Below the pieces are notes generated by a model. It did no database searches. It was not told the DNA's origin and saw only the letters and a list, made by a program, of their open reading frames with translations. The position numbers and the translations under genes were made by a program. From Paramecium sonneborni (Eukaryota; Ciliophora; Oligohymenophorea; Peniculida; Parameciidae), in the NCBI GenBank assembly GCA_905182985.1, contig CAJJDN010000154.1:174707-238706 (forward strand): a stretch of DNA of 64,000 nucleotides. The letters run 5' to 3'. Shown here piece by piece: positions 1-11,290 of this stretch. Each line of letters begins with the position of its first letter. The stretch's first letter is position 1.

Positions 1-145
1 TAGTTTTATATGGTAATATAATATTGAATATTGCAATCTCTTTCTATATACTTTTATTGATGATAGGTTATGATCTTCAACTTCGCATATTCTAATGAAA
101 GATAATATAAATATAAGCTTAGTTATTAATTAAAATATTTATAAG
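1..145. other. Left edge, non-coding
   Basis: AT-rich sequence upstream of the first gene. I see no reading frame that continues off the left edge with confidence. It presumably holds the promoter and short 5' leader of the importin-alpha-like gene. Confidence 0.4.
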
Positions 146-1804
146 ATGAATTCTCATTTATAAATGAAAAGAGAGCACTTTATGGTTTAAATACGAAAAT
201 AAGCTCGAGAAGAGATCTTTTCGAAGAAAAGACATACTAGTCTGATGCAAGATGGAGATCTTCTTGAAAAATGCAATCCTGATGAAATAATTAATTTTAT
301 ATATCAGACTTATTTGGAGTAAGATTTTAAACATTTGGCAAAACTGTTAAAATAATACAATTAGAATTATTTAAAATTATTGTAGTAAGAAAACTAAAAT
401 GATATGGTAATTTTGAATGAATTTATCAGTCATTTTAGTACTAATCTTGAAGGTTTAAAATTATTTTTGGACATAATTCGGATGAGTGACATTTCATTTG
501 AATTAAATTTGACTTCAGAACGGTTAATGTGTATTTAACAAGTATTAGTAATCTTGATCAATTTTTCATATTTGGATCGTAAGGATATTATTGAGAATTT
601 ATTGAAAAATGATTTGATGAATATTCTTTTGAAAGGTTTGATAGGCAGAATAGTATAGCCTGACAAAGTTCAGATTCATTTTGATAAATGGTGTGAGATT
701 ATTGAAAGTGTAATGAATCTTTACTATGAATTTTCAGATTTGTCTTATTTTTATTAATATCTAATTTGAATTGGATCATAAAATGGCTTTAGTATTTAGA
801 GAGGAAATATTAAAGTCACAATTATTTAGAATATGGTCGAAATTATATACAAAAAATCCCATAGCAAAGACATGGAAGGCTATTCTACTTTTAGAGTGTA
901 AATTATTTGAATCAAATCAGATTGATCTGATTGATATTCCTCATTATAATGTATTATTTTTAATCATAATATATATAGTTTAATTGCATAATTTCATAAT
1001 GTACATTTTTAATTGACAAAGTTTAAATAGATGAAAGTCTTTACAGTAGAGTATTGGAGATCTTATAAAAGATGTCTGAATTTAAAATTACATCTGCTCT
1101 AACCTTAACTTTAAGCAAATTCATTTGGGAGAAGATTTTGAAATAGAATCTATTTCCCAGTAAGGTTTTTTCAATATTTACTAATTTCCTTGCAGAAAAA
1201 GATGATGATCATTATATTCTTTAATACTTGATTGATATTGGATTGATTGAATAGATGATTAATTCTATGTAAAATTTGGGAGATGAATTTTTAATGGAAA
1301 AAATTTATAAATGTCTTAATAATATCCTTTTTTATCCTGAAGCTTTTGTTGCTGAAAAAACAATAACAGTTTTCTTACCATTCCTTCATAATTACTTTAA
1401 TCAATATTCTATTGTCAAATAAGAAATCTGTGTAGAATACTTGTATGTATTGTTAAATCTTACAAATTATCAACACTTATCAGATTATCATTTGAATGAA
1501 ATCTTAATAAATTAAGATTGTTTAAAATACGTTAGTGAAATGTAAAGTTTTTTTTTAATTTTTCATTAGGTTACACTCCTGTAGTAATTTAACAAAATTA
1601 ATATCAGAATTGTTTACTAATTTTTAAAAATTGCCAGAACAATTTAAATTAGTGATATTATAAAAGGTGGATACATATGACTTTATAGAGATTCTAAATA
1701 ATCAAGCAGCAATAGTAAAAGATAAGGATGATGGATGTATAAATTTAATATTGAATTTAATACAATTATGGGAACAGAGTGATTTTGAACTAAATATTGC
1801 TTGA
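146..1804 (+). CDS. Importin subunit alpha-like protein (IBB + ARM-type repeats)
   Basis: Predicted 524 residues after removing three 28-nt introns at 710-737, 951-978 and 1542-1569; the frame is then open from ATG 146 to TGA 1804. Residues about 8-30 are basic and fit an importin-beta-binding domain (core VQIRKQAREEIFSKKR). The rest is helical with ARM/HEAT-like character, and the length matches importin alpha (about 520-550). Known role of the family: adaptor that binds classical nuclear localisation signals and docks to importin beta. The ARM part is divergent and I cannot see the conserved Trp/Asn ladder clearly, so the family call rests mainly on the N-terminus, length and helical content. 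Confidence 0.65.
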
Positions 1805-1899
1805 TTAAGAATTTTCTTTTAATAATAATATATATATAAGTTAATTAATATAAAATAATTTGATATAAATGTAACTTAGAAAAGAGAGAATACATTATC

Positions 1900-4301
1900 A
1901 TGGAAAAACTAATAAAGACATTAAGTATATAATAAAAATAAATGTGTAGACAAATATAAAAGTTTATAGAGAGTGTAGATTTATCTGATATGGAGAGACC
2001 AAGAATATAATCATTAAACAGTTCAAATAAGAAGAACTTTCCTCAATTATTAGAGAGTCGAAGAAAAATGGTATCAAGTTTTGTAGATCCTATTGCTGAG
2101 ACGACGAACTTTACAAAAAAGAAATATGAACAACATTAAATTGGTTATCCTAGATAAGCACATTTAGAAGAAAAATAGTTAAGAAAAAGGGCATATTGTG
2201 GTGATTCAAACACTTTGTATAATAGGAAAGAGATTTCAAAGTTTGTGGATAAAGATGAAGAGTAATATTCAGGAGATAAAACTAAAAAATTGGTAAATCA
2301 AAAGATTGAAGAGAATGCAAAAGGAATTTAAGAAACACAATTAGTAGGATTAGAAAATAAAGTTACATTAGAAGGAAAGGTAGATCTTGAGAAAGTGAGA
2401 GATATTAAAAGATCTATAAGAAGAAGATATGCTAATAGGAAAAACTTTTAGAAGATATTTAATTCATGGGACGAAGATGCAAATGGAGCGATAAGTGTTA
2501 AGAACTTATACAATATGATTAATAAAATGGGAATCAATATTAATTAAGATGAAGCAAAAGTATTATTAGCTAGTGCAGATAAAGATGGTTCAAATGATTT
2601 AGGAATGGATGAATTTATGGATCTTATATTCAATGATAAAGATATTTTGAATATTGATTTAAAATAATTAGATGAAGATAAAAATAATACTATTAATATT
2701 TTAATTTAGGATGCTTAATAAGCTTATCAAAGAAAACATCATAATTAAATCAATATTATGCTTAAAAATAGGGTATTTCATCACATTAATTATATTTTAG
2801 TAAATTAAATTAGGTTAATGGTTGTTAGAAGCTGATGAAAATCAAGTAGGTTATTTAAGTTAGAAGAAATTTGAAGAAGTGATCAAGAAATTGAGAATTG
2901 ATGATAAAATCTTAAGTAATGAAGATATTAAAGAGTTGACTAATAATTTTATATAAGATAATCAATCTGTTGATTACAAATAATTTATTAATCATTTAAA
3001 ATAGTTTTAATTAAAAGAAGAAGCTTATGTAAATATATTATAGCTATTGAACAGGATGACCCATATGCTATTAAGGAATAGGTTCATTTGATTAAACATA
3101 AATAAGTATAAAAATAGAAGTATTATGTATAATATATAATTAGAATTAATACATTTGATCCCACAAAAGTAAATGGATGGCATTTAGAAAGAATGAGATA
3201 TAGAGCTAACAATATGATTAATAAATTAAAGAAGTATCTACCTGAAAAGGAGAATTTTCAAGATTATTTGCATGAAAAGCTTAAGGGTGACTCCATCAGT
3301 CAAAAAGACTTTAATCAAATTGTCATTCAATTTCTAAATAGTGTTAATGAAACTCATCATTAATTTGATATTGAGTCGTTACTTAGTGTTATCTAATTCA
3401 ATCAATATAAAACATAATCGAAAAATGAAGTTCTAAGAATTCTTTATGAGTAATACATATTTTATTTACTCTTAGTGAAAATGATGATGAATTTTTTGAA
3501 AGAGCTTAATAATAGATTAGATAACCTCCTCCTCCATAAGAAAAAGCTATCTTACAAACTTTGAAGCTTAATGATATTCCAGATGATCAATAAGATAATA
3601 CCTAAATGTATTACAATAAAGAATATGGATTGTCAATGAATTTACCGAATATTAAAAAATAAGTTTAAGCTGTTTTAAAAAAAGTGGATGATACAATATT
3701 TAATAAAAGAGAAAGGTAATTAAAGATTTTCAAAGAATTTGATCTTGATTAAGATGGTTATGTTTCCTAAGTTGATTTATAATAAAGAATGAAACACATT
3801 TTAACATAAGATGAAATAGGATTGTTAATATAATATCTTGATCCAGAAAATAAGGGATTTTCAAATTTTACAGAATTTTCATAAAAAATTAGAAATGGTA
3901 TGACTATTCTAGATGAAAATGGAACTCAATTAATTAATGTTAATACATAACCAAGCAAAACTACAGTAATAGCAGCTAGTTCATTTTTACCTGAATTATA
4001 GAGATCTATTGATGAATTTAAGAAACCATTTATTGCCTTAAAAAATAAATCAGATTATAAACCTTCAACAAGATATGGAGCAACGCCTAATCTTAAAGAT
4101 ACATTTGCAAATTTAGTTCCTTTAGAAAAAAGTGGTCTATGGGCATCTGCTGAATAAAGATTCAATAAAAATAGAGAAGAGTATTAGTAGGAAGAGAAGA
4201 AATTAAAAGAATATAGATAAGAATAAAAAATGGAAAGAATAAGAAGTTATCAAAAAGAAATAAGGGATCGAATTAAATCATAAGATGATAGATATAAATG
4301 A
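1900..4301 (+). CDS. Long EF-hand protein, probably cytoskeletal or ciliary
   Basis: 773 residues; introns 2773-2800 (28 nt), 3029-3054 (26 nt) and 3450-3475 (26 nt). Three Ca2+-binding loops are readable: DEDANGAISVKN near residue 190, DKDGSNDLGMDE near 226 and DLDQDGYVSQVD near 587. The first two form a normal EF-hand pair; the third lies alone in the C-terminal half. The remainder is charged and Gln-rich, with a coiled-coil-like tail rich in Glu, Lys and Arg before the stop. No kinase or enzymatic motif is present. Long EF-hand proteins of this kind are common in ciliates and often axonemal or cortical, but that location is inference. It starts 95 bp downstream of the importin-alpha-like stop, on the same strand. 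Confidence 0.75.
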
Positions 4302-4474
4302 TAATCGATTTTGAATTTATATATTTATAAATTTAGAGACTTATACAATTTTTAATAATATTGTGATGCAAATAAATAAGAAGGTAAGAGTAGAGAGAGA
4401 GAATATTATGGGGAAAAAAAGAAAAAAAGGATTAGAATGAGATAATTTCACAATATCTCTTAATTGAATCAATA

Positions 4475-5566
4475 TCACTGATGCTATTTTTCTTCTGCTC
4501 CTGTCTCTTTAAGTTGTTTGAATAGCTGTGAAGCTTCAGGTATCTTAGAGAACTCTATGCAGAATCCTTGTATTTCAGTGAACATTCTTTTTGGATCTAA
4601 GGTTTTTGATTTGATAAGTGTTTTAATGAAGACAGCCACTAATCTCACATATCTTGACACCATCTATTACTTAGGCTAATTATTTAGAATATTTTAATAC
4701 TTGCAATTCTTCGCAATATTGTATGCATTTGGTCAAATACATATGAAGAAAAGCTTCTGGTAATTTAATGGAATTGGAGAGTTTATTGACAACTTCTAAA
4801 CTTTGAAGTGAAATCTTCATTTAAATCAAACATTCAAAATATTCATGAATGCTTATTCCACATTGATTGATGCGTGCTAATAGAAAGCTTGATAAATCTG
4901 GATTGTATTCAATAAGATTAGGAAGTTGATTTGGTGTAATTCCACTATCTAATACATGCCTCTAATCTTGATTGAGAAGATCAATTGTTTCTTAAGCTTC
5001 CTTCTAAGACAATCTAGATTATTAAGCTTTCAAGAGATTCTCCTTGATTCTTACTAGTGGCTCTTAGCTCACTTCAATTGTATAATCCCATAATGGATCT
5101 GTGATCTAAAGGGTAATCCAATTAAATGAAGAATTAATTGTAGTTGGCACTGGTCGTAGAAAATCTATCGAAAAAGTGGTGAAAATGTGTTCAAGAGCAT
5201 TTTTTAATGATGAACACTGAATGATTGCTCTCATTATTTAGGGTTGATGTGAATTTTATTAGGTTTAGGTACTCCATTCATCAACAAGTTATCTCAAATT
5301 ACATTACCCGCACTCTAAATTAAGTTATATAGCGAAACCTATTCCTTATTCAAAACAAGTCTTTTTTCTAAAGCATTAGTACATTGAGCTTCATCACCTG
5401 CAAAGTATAGACAGACAATCCGTTGTTGTGGAGTTAAGGATGCAACATCAATGACTTAGTTTAGAATCCACACTTCAGGAAGAGACTTACGATAGCTCTC
5501 TAGAGTCCCATCATTAATGCTTTTTAGAAACTCATACACTTGGTCGATTTGATTTTTGGAAATCAT
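4475..5566 (-). CDS. CNOT11: CCR4-NOT complex subunit CNOT11-like
   Basis: 346 residues after removing introns 5313-5338 (26 nt) and 4676-4700 (25 nt). The C-terminal half (about 155-340) aligns by eye with the CNOT11 domain: GITPNQLPNLIEYNP, a block containing SLEVVNKLSNSIKLPE, then MVSRYVRLVAVFIKTLI and EIQGFCIEFSKIPEAS, in the order and spacing of animal CNOT11. The N-terminal part is short and divergent. Family role: together with CNOT10 it forms a module of the CCR4-NOT deadenylase, which shortens mRNA poly(A) tails. The gene starts only 21 bp downstream of the stop of the helicase gene on the same strand. Confidence 0.88.
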
Positions 5567-5587
5567 TTTTTAATTGTATTAATATTT

Positions 5588-8500
5588 TCATTACTATTCC
5601 TTTTTCTTTTTCGCCAATTCAATCAGATGTTAAATCATTCTTTTACTTTACTATTCAATATTGTAAGCTTCATCTCTTTCAGTCTCTTCATTTTAGCCAT
5701 TCAAATACTTGATCAATCTATCAAATGTTTTTTGACCTAAATAAGCATTAGCTGTCCATGAAACACCAACACGACCTATTTAAAAATATAATATTTATAT
5801 ATTTACCAGCTCTTCCTATCAATTAAAACAAAGCACCAATAGATCGTTTTTCAGCCATCTCATCAAAAACTATGACGTGATTCAAAGGATAATTGACACC
5901 ATAACACATAGAATCATCAGAAATAATTAAAGCTAGTTACCCATTTGATGCTAATTTTTAAACTTCTTCATAATAATCAATTTCCAATTCAGATTGCTAA
6001 AAATCAATTAATTAAAAACATACCTTTTCTGTATAGGCTGCTATACCTGAAAATAGATATAACATAATATCATCAGGAATATTAAGTTGGTAATTGATTC
6101 CTTCTAATGAGAATGCTTTTCTAGCTCTATATTGTTCTAGATACAAAGGATCATTTGTAACAAATTTCTAAATGAATATAATAATAATTTCTTACTTTAT
6201 AATGTTCCAAAGTATTTATTTTCAAGAAATCAGGAAATGGTATTGTTAATTTCATATTTTCTTATAATGCTTAAATTTGTTTTGTTCTTTCATCTTCGTT
6301 ATCTATTTCTCTTTCTTTCTTTTCAATTTCCTTCTATAAATACTCATGTTATTTTAAGTATTGTTTGACATAATCAGAAGCTGGAGCACATTTCTTTAAT
6401 AATTTATGGAAATGTGCTCTAATAAATTCTACTGGATTATTGACAGCAATTAAACAACCTCCTAAGAATTTATGAGCCATATTTCCACCTAATTATCTTA
6501 TATCTAATTTTTGATATGGAGCAGTGAATTTCATTTTATCTTCATCATCAATTTCTATGGTATATATATATTTAGTTTTTGATTTCTATTATATTTATGT
6601 ACCGTCTCCAGTCTAATTGATTTCTCCTGTATTTTCTACTTCCTCATAAACATATTCATATTCATATTCATATTCATATTCATATTCTACTTATTCACCT
6701 TCTTATTATTATTCACCTGTTTCTCCTATTTATTATTATTATTCACCCTCTTATTATTATATAGTCTCTTATTATTATACATTCTCTTATTACAATTAAG
6801 AAATTTATTATTTTTCAGAACATACCTTTTTAAATACTTCATCATCGGCTTATAATAGAATTTTTAATAGTTCTATACTTTTTCTTTATACAAATTCTTA
6901 TGTAATAATATCAAAAGTTTCAAAATCTTCAATATTAGGAATTCCAAATGCCTTCATTCTATCATATAATTCACAATAAGCATTTGCATTGTAACATCGT
7001 TTCATGAATGGATTTTTTTCTAGTCTATCTAAGATTTCAGCCAATTATTATTTATTTTATGCTTAATAATGTGGTAAGAATTTATGACCATTATGAGAAA
7101 AGACTTAGCAACCAATGTGGAATTGAGAATCATGGACAACTGGAATTTCAATTTCAGAAATTTAAGCCTTCCTATAAAGTTTAATAAAATGTGGAATCTT
7201 TTCAGGAGGAGGTAATGTAGCACTTGATAATATTGTAATAGGAGGTGCTCTTCTAATAATTTCAATCAATATCCTAGTAACTTCAGCATCTGCAAAATCA
7301 GCATCTACTGTAGGTTCATCAATAAATAATATATAATCTTTTCCATGTTTTGCTGGATTATTTGATACCAATTTACGATCCTTACCTTACCATCTTACTA
7401 CATATTTCTCCTTTTCTGATAATGTTTGTTTTTCTTTTAATAATTCAAGGGTAGTCTTAAAATCAGCTACAACTAAGGTTGGAAATTCCTCTTATCTATT
7501 TTACCAAGAATTAACTAATCTTGGACATTCTGCATAACCTAATTCAGAATCAATTTTAGAATTATATGGGTCTTTCCACATTGATGCAATTGCAAATTTC
7601 AATTTTCTCTCATATGCTGCTGCTCCTACTTATGTTCTAACTGTGTCTAATGGACAACAATATAAAAATTATATTTCTCTAGGATTTCTATAACCAAGAT
7701 TTTTTAATTGATTATAAGCATTGTTTTCTTATGTAGCAAAGCTCTCTCTTAAACGAGCTAAATATTGAGCAATTGCAACACTTAATACAGTTTTACCTGT
7801 TCCAACCATTGTACTAAAAAAAACTAAAGAAGGTTTTTCAATTTTCTTAAGAATTTCTAAAAGATTTTCTTATGATTTATAAGGACGAACATCAGTCCTT
7901 ATAAATGCTTAATTTAAATCAGTATCTATAACTAATTTTGGATATTTGTTAAACAATACTCTATTAGAAAAACCAAAGTTTTTATATAATTCTTTTAGTT
8001 TATATCTAAGATCTTCTACAGCTTAAGGTGCCAATCTTTCTTTTTTAGTTTCATCTAAATAAGATTGACCTTCATATTCTTTATAATTGATATAAACATT
8101 CTTAAGAAAATAGATTAATTCAAAAGCATATTCATCTCTAAATTTAGAATGAATATGGCATTTAATTAATTGATTGGCATAGATCATTAAGGCAGAGAAT
8201 TTAAGTTCCATCCATTTCAAAGATTTAATACGTTTACTAGCTTATTCAGTTTTAAGGAATTCATTTTCTTTTGGTTTTAAATCTTAATTTTAAATAATCA
8301 AACCCATTTATTATAACATCTTCATTGTTTAATCATTAACTTTATCCTTTGATAATTCTATACGCATCAAATCTTCTTTCTTAACTGCATTCTTACCACC
8401 CTTCTTACCTTATGCTTATTTCTTATCTTCCTATTTTAAATTACCATCATCAATCTTACTCAAAATACCATAATCTACTAATTTAGGTCTAAGATATTTC

Positions 8501-8853
8501 AAATATAAATCTTAACCCACACATATTTCATATATTACATTAGATTTCTAAACCTCTTATTATTGTACTTATTTTATTTCTTATTCTACTTTCTTTTGTT
8601 ATTTTCCACCCTTTTATTTGCTAACATCTTTCTATACTACTTCTACAACTTATTTTTCAATCAAATCATCTGCGCAATTATTACCCAATTGTTAAAGTGT
8701 TGATAATACTCTTGTTTCAAATTAGCTGAAATTCTTCTTCTCTATCTTTTCCCATTACTCTTTCACAAACTTACCAAAACGAGTATTCGTTCCCTAATCC
8801 TTTTATTCATACTCCTCCTCGTTTGGCACATATTGATCCTCTATTTGCTACAT
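5588..8853 (-). CDS. Large divergent SF2-type helicase (IDEP box)
   Basis: 1059 residues; introns 6168-6195 (28 nt), 5997-6023 (27 nt) and 5776-5806 (31 nt). Helicase motifs appear in order: Walker A MVGTGKT near residue 347, a Walker-B-like FIDEPT near 508 in place of DExH/DEAD, SSAT near 543, and QLIGRAGRVG near 988, created by the last splice and typical of motif VI. Residues about 1-300 are a charged Lys/Gln-rich extension. A long insert between motifs III and VI contains runs of Gln and a Tyr-Glu dipeptide tract encoded at 6651-6688. Expected chemistry is NTP-dependent remodelling of nucleic acid; the substrate is unknown. The Ski2-like reading of motif VI is inference. It diverges from the next gene with 54 bp between start codons. 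Confidence 0.75.
6651..6688 (-). repeat. Tyr-Glu coding hexanucleotide tract
   Basis: About six perfect tandem copies of a six-base unit lie inside the helicase gene; on the minus strand they encode alternating Tyr-Glu. They are followed at about 6690-6800 by TAA-rich triplets read as Gln, giving a low-complexity E/Q segment between helicase motifs III and VI. Such tracts are prone to length change. Confidence 0.85.
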
Positions 8854-8907
8854 ATTTTAATTAATATCTTCATGGCCTTAATTATAAATCCCTATGATCC
8901 CTAAAAT

Positions 8908-10038
8908 ATGTTTTCCAAAGCTGGTAAAATAACTAGCGAGAAATATATAATCTTTGCTAGGAAAGATGAGATTCTTAATCGTAAAACGGGTAAACGAATT
9001 AAAAGTTAACTCTTTGAAATACCCATACCTGAACCTCAAGAAAAAGAATAACCTACTAATACTCAATTAGCATAAAAAACATAATAACCTTTTACTAAAC
9101 AATTATCAAGAGCAGTTGGCAATTATACCAAAATCGGATGTGATGGTTAACCTCCATGTGGTTATTATAATCCAAAATTCAATCAATTAGATAAGTAATT
9201 CATTTAATCAATCCTAATAGAGCTAATCATTTAGTTCCTGATTACTAAAAAACACTCGTCAAAACAACTCCAAGATAAATTCCTAAAAGAGTATAAAGCG
9301 CTATCAATTTTGGAAATAAAGATAGAGAAGCTATACCTGAAAAACCAGTTTAGAAAAGAGATTGTTTCATAGATATGTCAAGATAAACTGGAAGGTTTGG
9401 ATATCTTTTGTATTTAGAAAGGAAGTGTTTTTTGGATAACCAACACCACATGAAGAAAGATTCAATTTTCTTAATATAACTACCTAATTTAGCAAAGTTC
9501 CACGAACTCCATAATATTCAATGAATAAATCATTATCTAGAGAATAAATGACTGTTTATAAAAGAAAACATTATGCACCAGATTATGAACCTAATTTTGA
9601 ATTTGGCAAAAGGTAAAAAATTAACTTTATAAAATATTTCATTAGAAAATTAGGATCAGCTGGACCTAAATTTGACTCGAAAAAAGGAAGAGATGACATA
9701 ATGACTAAGAAATCAGACTATACATTTGAAGAATACTTTGAATTTGACATCTATTCTAGATCATAAAAGAGTCAATTATTCAGAATACCAACAGCTCCTA
9801 ATTTTGGGAAAATGATTGATAGAGATCATGATCATAAATAATCAATTCTACCATCTTATATGCAAGTATATAATTATACAAATAGAATTAACATACTTAA
9901 ACCAGAATAGGAATAACACATTTATCATAGAAAATGTTGGAATCAAATAATTTTAGTGATGGTCGATTTTAGACAATTACATCTAGTTTTGTACCACCAC
10001 CACAAAAATTAATAGTTGAAGAAGAAGATATAAAATGA
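8908..10038 (+). CDS. Conserved-looking protein of unknown function
   Basis: 342 residues after removing four introns: 9195-9220 (26 nt), 9395-9417 (23 nt), 9613-9645 (33 nt) and 9866-9885 (20 nt, near the lower limit). The spliced frame closes exactly at TGA 10036-10038. The protein is soluble, rich in Pro, Lys, Arg and Gln, with scattered aromatic/Gly/Pro motifs and no signal peptide or membrane helix. I recognise no domain. A cytoskeletal or ciliary role would fit its basic, low-complexity, motif-dotted style, but that is a guess. It diverges from the helicase (54 bp) and converges with the next gene (19 bp between stop codons). Confidence 0.7.
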
Positions 10039-10057
10039 TTAAATATATATATGTATT

Positions 10058-11283
10058 TCAATATTAGATTTTTTTATCTTACAATTTGGCTTCAAATGAA
10101 TCCAACATTTTATTAACATCTTCATTAGGTTAATTATTTAATTTATTATTTTGAGTAATTTATATTGCTTTAATCTTAGAATTCGAGATTCCCTTTAGAA
10201 TGGTACAATTGGAACGTATGGTTCTACTAAAATTGTTGTCACTAACATCACAAGCTTATGCTAAATACAATCCCTTAAACTCAGATCTATCCATTCTAAG
10301 GTTATGTTTCTTATTAACACTGAGTGACTATTATCTTGTTATGCTTATAACATTTACTTGGTTAGACTATGCACATTTTTGGTAGTTTGAATATTCTAAT
10401 TACTAGTTTGAGGTCTTACATGAAATGAAAATGATGGTTTATCACTATCAACTGTGAATGGACGACTTGTTTTTTATTATTTATCTTCTTTTTCTTCAAT
10501 TTATTGTAAAGTTTATTCAATAATATCTAAAGATGGTCGAGATATGTGAGATGGTCTTCTATTGTGAGTAGTTTTAGAGATTCCCTATTTATGAGTTGTA
10601 GACAAACCTGCTTTATAATGTATTTCATCATTTTCTTATTATCTTTTAGCATTAAGTTGACGAATAAGTTTCATATTCTCTTATTTTAAATCCCATCTTA
10701 TTTATTCAACAATATGTTCTTTTTCTATTCTTTTTTCAATTAATTTAACTGCCTCTTCTTCCATAGCCAATATTTTAGGATTGACTAACATTTTAATGTG
10801 TTTCTAAGAATGTTGACCTACTTTATTCCAAAAGAATTCAGGTCTTCCTTATAAAGTAGTATTATATTGATTTTGTTTAAGCAATAACTATTCTGCTTCA
10901 ATATCTGATTATTATTGACTAAGATTTTATAAACCAGCACGTTCTAATTTACGAGTCTACATTCTTAAATGATCTTCATGTTTTAATTGATTAAAATATA
11001 TATGTTTGCTCATTTCATATAATTGTTTATCTCTCTATTCTTACTTTAGTAACTATTTTATTCGTTTTTCACCTTTTATTTTCTATTCTTGAATCTTTGC
11101 AAAAACTTTCATATTTGAACTGGATTAATGTTGATTGTTCCAAATATTAGCATTATCGTGATAGTATGAATGATTCTTTTTCTAAGTTTGTTAAGGTGCC
11201 AATGTCTAATATTATGGTAGTTACTATTCCATATAATACTTTTCCATTGCTGATTTAGGACCAAGCGGATGATTTTAAATCAT
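10058..11283 (-). CDS. Coiled-coil protein of unknown function
   Basis: 400 residues with one 23-nt intron at 10335-10357. The central part (about 60-220) is a charged, heptad-like helix rich in Gln, Lys and Glu (for example MEEEAVKLIEKRIEKE), suggesting coiled coil. The C-terminal third is Asn/Ser-rich and probably disordered. There is no signal peptide or membrane segment and no family I recognise. Its start codon lies 7 bp from the oppositely oriented start of the following gene; an internal Met at about residue 13 could be the true start, which would widen that gap to about 43 bp. Confidence 0.65.
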
Positions 11284-11290
11284 TATTATT

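Noticed and set aside
5540..5740. Plus-strand hydrophobic frame
   Set aside because: It is antisense to the CNOT11-like start and the helicase end; its hydrophobicity comes from the reverse reading of Lys/Glu-rich text.
7029..7371. Two overlapping standard-code frames on the minus strand
   Set aside because: Frame 7162-7371 is just a slice of the helicase gene between Gln codons; frame 7029-7265 is its shadow in another frame.
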